A DNA stretch of 8,711 nt from Spirochaetaceae bacterium (GTDB taxonomy: Bacteria > Spirochaetota > Spirochaetia > Treponematales > Breznakiellaceae): the NCBI GenBank assembly GCA_031255655.1, contig JAIRSB010000099.1, forward strand, positions 1-8,711. The letters run 5' to 3'. Below are positions 6,275-8,711 of this stretch, piece by piece. Numbering within the stretch: the stretch's first letter is position 1; each line of letters begins with the position of its first letter. The position numbers and the translations under genes were made by a program. The notes under the pieces were generated by a model. That model saw only the letters and a list, made by a program, of their open reading frames with translations, had not been told where the DNA came from and did not search any database.

Positions 6275-6655
6275 TTATAAAACATTGGGGACAACGATAA
6301 AACGCCCGTCCCGCTCGCCGGAGTTATCCAGCATAGTTTCAGCTAATTCCGGAGCCGCTTTCGCGGACGGCGCGGCGTCCGGCCTAAAATGAGCCGGCGG
6401 CATATCCGCGCCCGCAGCCCCATCGCTTCCAAGCGTGTTTTCGTCAGCCCCCCCCCTCTGCATGGCAGCGAAATACGACAACATCTCACGACACGCCGGA
6501 AAAGCCGCCTCCAGTTCCGCCTCGCTTGTGTTAAGACGCGCCAAAGATGCCGTTATCCGCAAATCTTCTATTATAAGTGATGTCGCCGCCTCCGTTGACG
6601 GCGCCAGCGAAGCTGGCGAGTCTGTCTCTGTTAAATCCATACCTAATGATTGCAT
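6275..6655 (-). CDS. gatC: Asp-tRNA(Asn)/Glu-tRNA(Gln) amidotransferase subunit C
   Basis: GatC is the small belt-like subunit that wraps around and stabilises the GatA-GatB interface. The diagnostic helix is present (DLRITASLARLNTSEAELEA, about 31-50) with LSYFAAM after it, and the C-terminal segment ends GRFIVVPNVL like other GatC proteins. At 126 residues it is longer than the usual 95-100: about 28 extra N-terminal residues (Thr/Ser/Ala-rich) and a long Gly/Ala-rich middle linker (RGGADENTLGSDGAAGAD) are unusual. ATG 6655 is chosen because AGGG lies 8 bases upstream; the next ATG at 6640 has a poorly spaced AGG. The gap from selD is 34 bases, and gatA follows after 17 bases. A nine-G tract lies in its coding strand. 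Confidence 0.9.
   Translation of the reverse strand: MQSLGMDLTETDSPASLAPSTEAATSLIIEDLRITASLARLNTSEAELEAAFPACREMLSYFAAMQRGGADENTLGSDGAAGADMPPAHFRPDAAPSAKAAPELAETMLDNSGERDGRFIVVPNVL
6448..6456 (-). repeat. Nine-base homopolymeric G tract in gatC
   Basis: Nine C on the plus strand read as nine G in the gatC coding strand, covering codons for R-G-G in MQRGGADEN. The frame is intact at this length. A change of one base would truncate or alter the second half of GatC. Confidence 0.8.
6602..6618. repeat. 7-bp hairpin in the gatC N-terminal extension
   Basis: CGCCAGC, loop GAA, GCTGGCG. It encodes SPASLAP in the non-conserved N-terminal extension of GatC. It is short enough that chance cannot be excluded. 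Confidence 0.5.
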
Positions 6656-6689
6656 TTTTGTTGCCCTGTGTCTATCAGTACGGAGGCTG

Positions 6690-7727
6690 TCATTTGAACA
6701 GTATCACCTTTTCCGAGCGCGGCGCGACCTCCCCTATTATAGCGGCGTTTTCGTCTCCGGCATCTTTTATACGGGATAGAAGCCGCCGCGCTTCTCCGGG
6801 ATTGACAGCTATCAAAAGCCCGCCGGATGTCTGCGGGTCGAACATCAACTCCTGTAATGCAAACGGAAGCGTATCGGCATCGGCAAACTTTTCCACACGC
6901 GCGCGGTTGCGCTCTCCGGCGGCAGTCAGCAAATATTCCTCCGCGTAGTCAGCCGCTTCGGGAATGAACGGCAGCGCGTCGGGATACAGCACGATTGATG
7001 CCGCATCGCCTGCCATCTCCAAAGTGTGGACTAGCAGCCCAAAACCGGTAACGTCCGTACACGCGCTTACCTCAAAACCAGCCATAGCTTCGGCGGCGGC
7101 GCGGTTTAGCCTTTCCATAGAAGCGACGGCTTTGCGGACAGCATTTTCGTCCGCCATCCCCCCCCGCAGCGCGGCCATTACTATGCCAACCCCAAGCGGC
7201 TTGGTAAGTATCAGCTTGTCGCCTGCTTTGGGCGTGTTGTTCCGCAGAACTTTGGTCGTTTCGACCATACCGGCAACAGCTAGCCCATATTTCGGCTCTT
7301 TGTCGTATATCGAGTGCCCGCCGCCCAGCACCGCCCCCGCTTCCGTGATTTTCTCCGCGCCCCCGGCCAGTATGTCCGCAAGCGTCCGCTTATCCATAGC
7401 TTCGGGGAAGCACACCAAATTCAATGCCAGCGCAGGCCGCCCGCCCATAGCCCATACATCGCTCAGGGCGTTCGCCGCTGCTATGCGCCCGAAAGTCTTG
7501 GCGTCGTCTATCATCGGGGAGAAAAAGTCAACAGTGAATATTAGGGAATGTTCATCATCGAGCTTGTAAACCGCCGCGTCATCGGAGGCGTCATACCCAA
7601 CGAGCAGGTCTTGACTGCCCCTCGCCGCCAATCCGGACAACAGTAGCGCAAGAGTACCGCTTTCTATTTTTGCGCCGCAGCCGCCGCTTGTACAATTTGA
7701 CAACAGAGAATTGTTATTTTGCGTCAT
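6690..7727 (-). CDS. selD: Selenide, water dikinase (selenophosphate synthase)
   Basis: SelD makes selenophosphate from selenide and ATP, giving AMP and phosphate. Selenophosphate is the donor for selenocysteine, for 2-selenouridine in tRNA, and for selenium-dependent molybdenum enzymes; none of those users lies in the window. The 345 residues match the usual length. The active site SGGCGAKI has C17 and K20 in their standard positions, so this is the Cys form, not a selenoprotein. Other marks are DASDDAAVY (46-54), TVDFFSPMIDD (65-75), ALSDVWAMGG (87-96), GGGHSIYD (135-142) and FDPQTSGGLL (296-305). Its ATG overlaps the upstream DUF3343 stop (ATGA), with GAGGTG just before it inside that gene, so the pair is translationally coupled. 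An eight-G tract occurs in the coding strand. Confidence 0.97.
   Translation of the reverse strand: MTQNNNSLLSNCTSGGCGAKIESGTLALLLSGLAARGSQDLLVGYDASDDAAVYKLDDEHSLIFTVDFFSPMIDDAKTFGRIAAANALSDVWAMGGRPALALNLVCFPEAMDKRTLADILAGGAEKITEAGAVLGGGHSIYDKEPKYGLAVAGMVETTKVLRNNTPKAGDKLILTKPLGVGIVMAALRGGMADENAVRKAVASMERLNRAAAEAMAGFEVSACTDVTGFGLLVHTLEMAGDAASIVLYPDALPFIPEAADYAEEYLLTAAGERNRARVEKFADADTLPFALQELMFDPQTSGGLLIAVNPGEARRLLSRIKDAGDENAAIIGEVAPRSEKVILFK
7158..7165 (-). repeat. Eight-base homopolymeric G tract in selD
   Basis: Eight C on the plus strand are eight G in the selD coding strand, within codons for LRGGMADEN. The reading frame is intact and the local protein aligns with the family, so the tract length here gives a functional frame. 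Confidence 0.8.
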
Positions 7728-8026
7728 CTTTCACCTCGAAGCGGCTGCAAAGCGGACTTGCTGTACGACACTCTTCCGTCAGTTTTTTCCATAGAATAGA
7801 TTTCTTTGATGATGATACCGGCATCCGATAGAAACTTGAGCGCATCCTCAAGATCTTTCGGCAAAAATCTAAGGCAAAAGCCGCATCCTGCCTCTATCGC
7901 AGAAGGTTTGGGCATTACGCGGACGTGAAAGTCACGTTCCCGCAGTTCCTGCTCCGCCATAATCGCGTGGGAAGTGCTTTCAAAACAGATGATACTTTCA
8001 ACTTTTAGTTCTCTGTGCCGTGCCAT
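7724..8026 (-). CDS. DUF3343 putative Se/S carrier-like protein
   Basis: A 100-residue cytosolic protein that resembles the DUF3343 family, described as putative Se/S carriers and often found near selD or yedF. Visible marks are the N-terminal strand with IICFESTSHAIMAEQEL (12-28), then RVMPKPSAIEAGCGFCLRF (36-54), containing the paired cysteines C48 and C51 in CGFC that would bind selenium or sulfur. C14 is a further cysteine. There is no signal peptide or membrane segment. Its TGA overlaps the selD ATG by four bases, which supports a joint role in feeding selenium to SelD; that role is inference. ATG 8026 is the only good start close to the family N-terminus, but no clear Shine-Dalgarno precedes it. 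It is the first gene after the promoter at 8049-8077. Confidence 0.82.
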   Translation of the reverse strand: MARHRELKVESIICFESTSHAIMAEQELRERDFHVRVMPKPSAIEAGCGFCLRFLPKDLEDALKFLSDAGIIIKEIYSMEKTDGRVSYSKSALQPLRGER

Positions 8027-8048
8027 CGTCGTTGTGTTTTACCCTGTC

Positions 8049-8077
8049 AGTATACACCACCGTATCTTTGTTGTAAA
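8049..8077 (-). promoter_or_regulatory. Sigma70-like promoter of the DUF3343-selD-gatCAB-aspS cluster
   Basis: On the minus strand TTTACA (8072-8077) and TATACT (8049-8054) are separated by exactly 17 bases, 4 of 6 and 5 of 6 consensus matches. Transcription would start near 8042, leaving a leader of about 16 bases before the DUF3343 ATG. The following genes have gaps of -4, 34, 17, 9 and 75 bases with no terminator seen, so one transcript could cover all six. Confidence 0.6.
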
Positions 8078-8220
8078 TTGGCTTAAGCTGTTGCTGTCGT
8101 TAATAAATGATAAGATGGATTTTCCCCCGAAAGGTAGACAAAAATTTGCATGGAATTCAAATCAACATATCGCTGGTAGAAACCGTAGGTAAAAATTAAC
8201 TTAAGCCCACGAACCCGATG

Positions 8221-8282
8221 GGTAAATGTAAAATTGCTGAAACACGCTTCATTTACCTTGCGTGTACGCCCACGCACAAGGT
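8221..8282 (+). promoter_or_regulatory. Competing hairpins in the mutS leader
   Basis: Hairpin A pairs GGTAAATG (8221-8228) with CATTTACC (8250-8257). Hairpin B pairs ACCTTGCGTG (8255-8264) with CACG (8271-8274) and CAAGGT (8277-8282), with a two-base CA bulge. Both need bases 8255-8257, so they exclude each other. Hairpin B also hides AAGG (8278-8281), the only Shine-Dalgarno-like bases before mutS. The rest of the 271-base gap (8027-8297) is AT-rich; I see the divergent promoter at 8049-8077, no tRNA and no known riboswitch, and no convincing mutS promoter. Confidence 0.35.
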
Positions 8283-8297
8283 ATGATAACAACGAAC

Positions 8298-8711
8298 ATG
8301 AAAACTGAAAGCGCTGATTCCCCTATGCTCGCGCAATACCGGCGGATAAAAAAAGAACACCAAGGCGACGTACTTTTTTTTCGACTAGGCGATTTTTACG
8401 AAATGTTTGCGGAAGACGCACTGGAAGTTTCGGCGCTACTCAACCTGACATTGACACACCGTAACGGGCTTCCCATGTGCGGCGTTCCATACCACGCGGC
8501 CCGCTCATACATAGCGCGCCTCCTGAAACACGGCAAAAAAATCGCCATCTGCGAGCAAGTCGGAGAGCCGGCCAAAGGAAAAACTCTAATTGAGCGGGAA
8601 GTAACCGAAGTCATAAGCCCCGGCACCACGGTGGACGAAGAGTTTCTTGACCGCGGCAGTTCGAATTATCTAGCCTGTCTGTTTGGCGCTGAAATAGCAT
8701 TGGCATTCGCG
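8298..8711 (+). CDS. mutS: DNA mismatch repair protein MutS, N-terminal part
   Basis: MutS finds mismatches and small loops in newly copied DNA and recruits MutL. Only the first 138 residues are in the window; the frame is open to the right edge. They form domain I: SPMLAQYRRIKKEH, then the mismatch-reading motif GDFYEMF with F33 and E35, followed by NGLPMCGVPYHAA, KIAICEQVGEP and REVTEVISPGT, all typical of MutS1. The start is uncertain: ATG 8283 and ATG 8298 are in frame, and neither has a well-spaced ribosome site (AAGG is 1 base from the first and 16 from the second); 8298 gives the length most like other MutS. ATG 8325 would still keep the first conserved block. Divergent from the selenium/transamidation cluster. 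A7 (8348-8354) and T8 (8374-8381) runs lie early in the gene. Confidence 0.95.
   Translation, partial: MKTESADSPMLAQYRRIKKEHQGDVLFFRLGDFYEMFAEDALEVSALLNLTLTHRNGLPMCGVPYHAARSYIARLLKHGKKIAICEQVGEPAKGKTLIEREVTEVISPGTTVDEEFLDRGSSNYLACLFGAEIALAFA

Noticed and set aside
6636..6688. 16-codon ORF overlapping the selD stop as ATGA and running into gatC
   Set aside because: It overlaps the gatC start in another frame, is very short and shows no family or charge pattern; likely chance.
6964..7569. Plus-strand 201-codon ORF antisense to selD
   Set aside because: Ser/Ala/Pro-rich low-complexity translation typical of the complement of an Ala/Gly-rich gene; selD motifs are intact on the other strand.
7668..7679. 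Possible selenocysteine codon in SelD, as in some SelD proteins
   Set aside because: The active-site codon reads as Cys (C17), not TGA. The TGA at 7724-7726 is the DUF3343 stop in a different frame.
7974..8192. Plus-strand 72-codon ORF at the DUF3343 start
   Set aside because: It overlaps the DUF3343 start and its promoter, has no ribosome site and matches no family.
8271..8281. CACGCACAAGG resembles the start of the GEMM-I c-di-GMP riboswitch core
   Set aside because: The canonical continuation and the second conserved strand of the aptamer are absent; the match ends after about ten bases and lies too close to the start codon.
8083..8292. Minus-strand ORF of 69 codons upstream of DUF3343
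   Set aside because: It starts with a non-ATG codon, has no recognisable family, and covers the promoter region and the mutS leader.
1..8711. CRISPR array, insertion sequence, phage or tRNA genes
   Set aside because: No regularly spaced direct repeats, transposase or integrase motifs, or cloverleaf-forming stretches with a T-loop were seen in the gaps.

Overview
The window is bacterial chromosome of moderate GC. It carries eight complete recognisable genes, partial genes at both edges and one candidate microprotein ORF. The lineage cannot be fixed from sequence alone. An archaeal-type non-discriminating AspRS next to GatCAB, a Cys-type SelD and a DUF3343 Se/S-carrier-like gene would fit an anaerobe such as a Synergistota or Clostridia member; this is inference. 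No mobile element, CRISPR array, rRNA or tRNA was found.

Layout. (1) 1-152, plus strand: C-terminus of a CPBP-family (CAAX-protease-like) membrane protein, then a terminator-like hairpin. (2) 306-1169, minus strand: pdxY, pyridoxal kinase. (3) 1168-1848, plus strand: an Sfp-type phosphopantetheinyl transferase divergent from pdxY; the two ATG codons interlock in the tetranucleotide CATG. (4) 1920-8026, minus strand: a compact unidirectional cluster in the order DUF3343, selD, gatC, gatA, gatB, (24-aa ORF), aspS. A good sigma70-like promoter lies at 8049-8077 and gaps are very short. (5) 8298-8711, plus strand: the start of mutS, running off the window and preceded by a leader with two mutually exclusive hairpins.

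How the genes work together. AspRS carries the residues expected of a non-discriminating enzyme (H26, P76), so it should charge both tRNA-Asp and tRNA-Asn with Asp. GatCAB would then amidate Asp-tRNA-Asn to Asn-tRNA-Asn. Encoding the enzyme pair in one cluster makes a complete tRNA-dependent asparagine route. The first two genes add selenophosphate synthesis (SelD) and a putative Se/S carrier (DUF3343), which are translationally coupled to each other. A shared transcript for selenium activation and tRNA-dependent amidation is the most interesting arrangement here. The divergent pair upstream makes two cofactor enzymes: PLP salvage and carrier-protein phosphopantetheinylation.

Structural oddities. 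There are several long perfect inverted repeats with 3-4 nt loops inside or beside genes (272-301, 5522-5551, 5665-5692, 6602-6618). One sits inside an apparent in-frame insertion of GatA. G9 and G8 tracts lie in the coding strands of gatC and selD. I see no strong case for a wholly new defence or mobile system; the region looks like housekeeping DNA with unusual gene packing.
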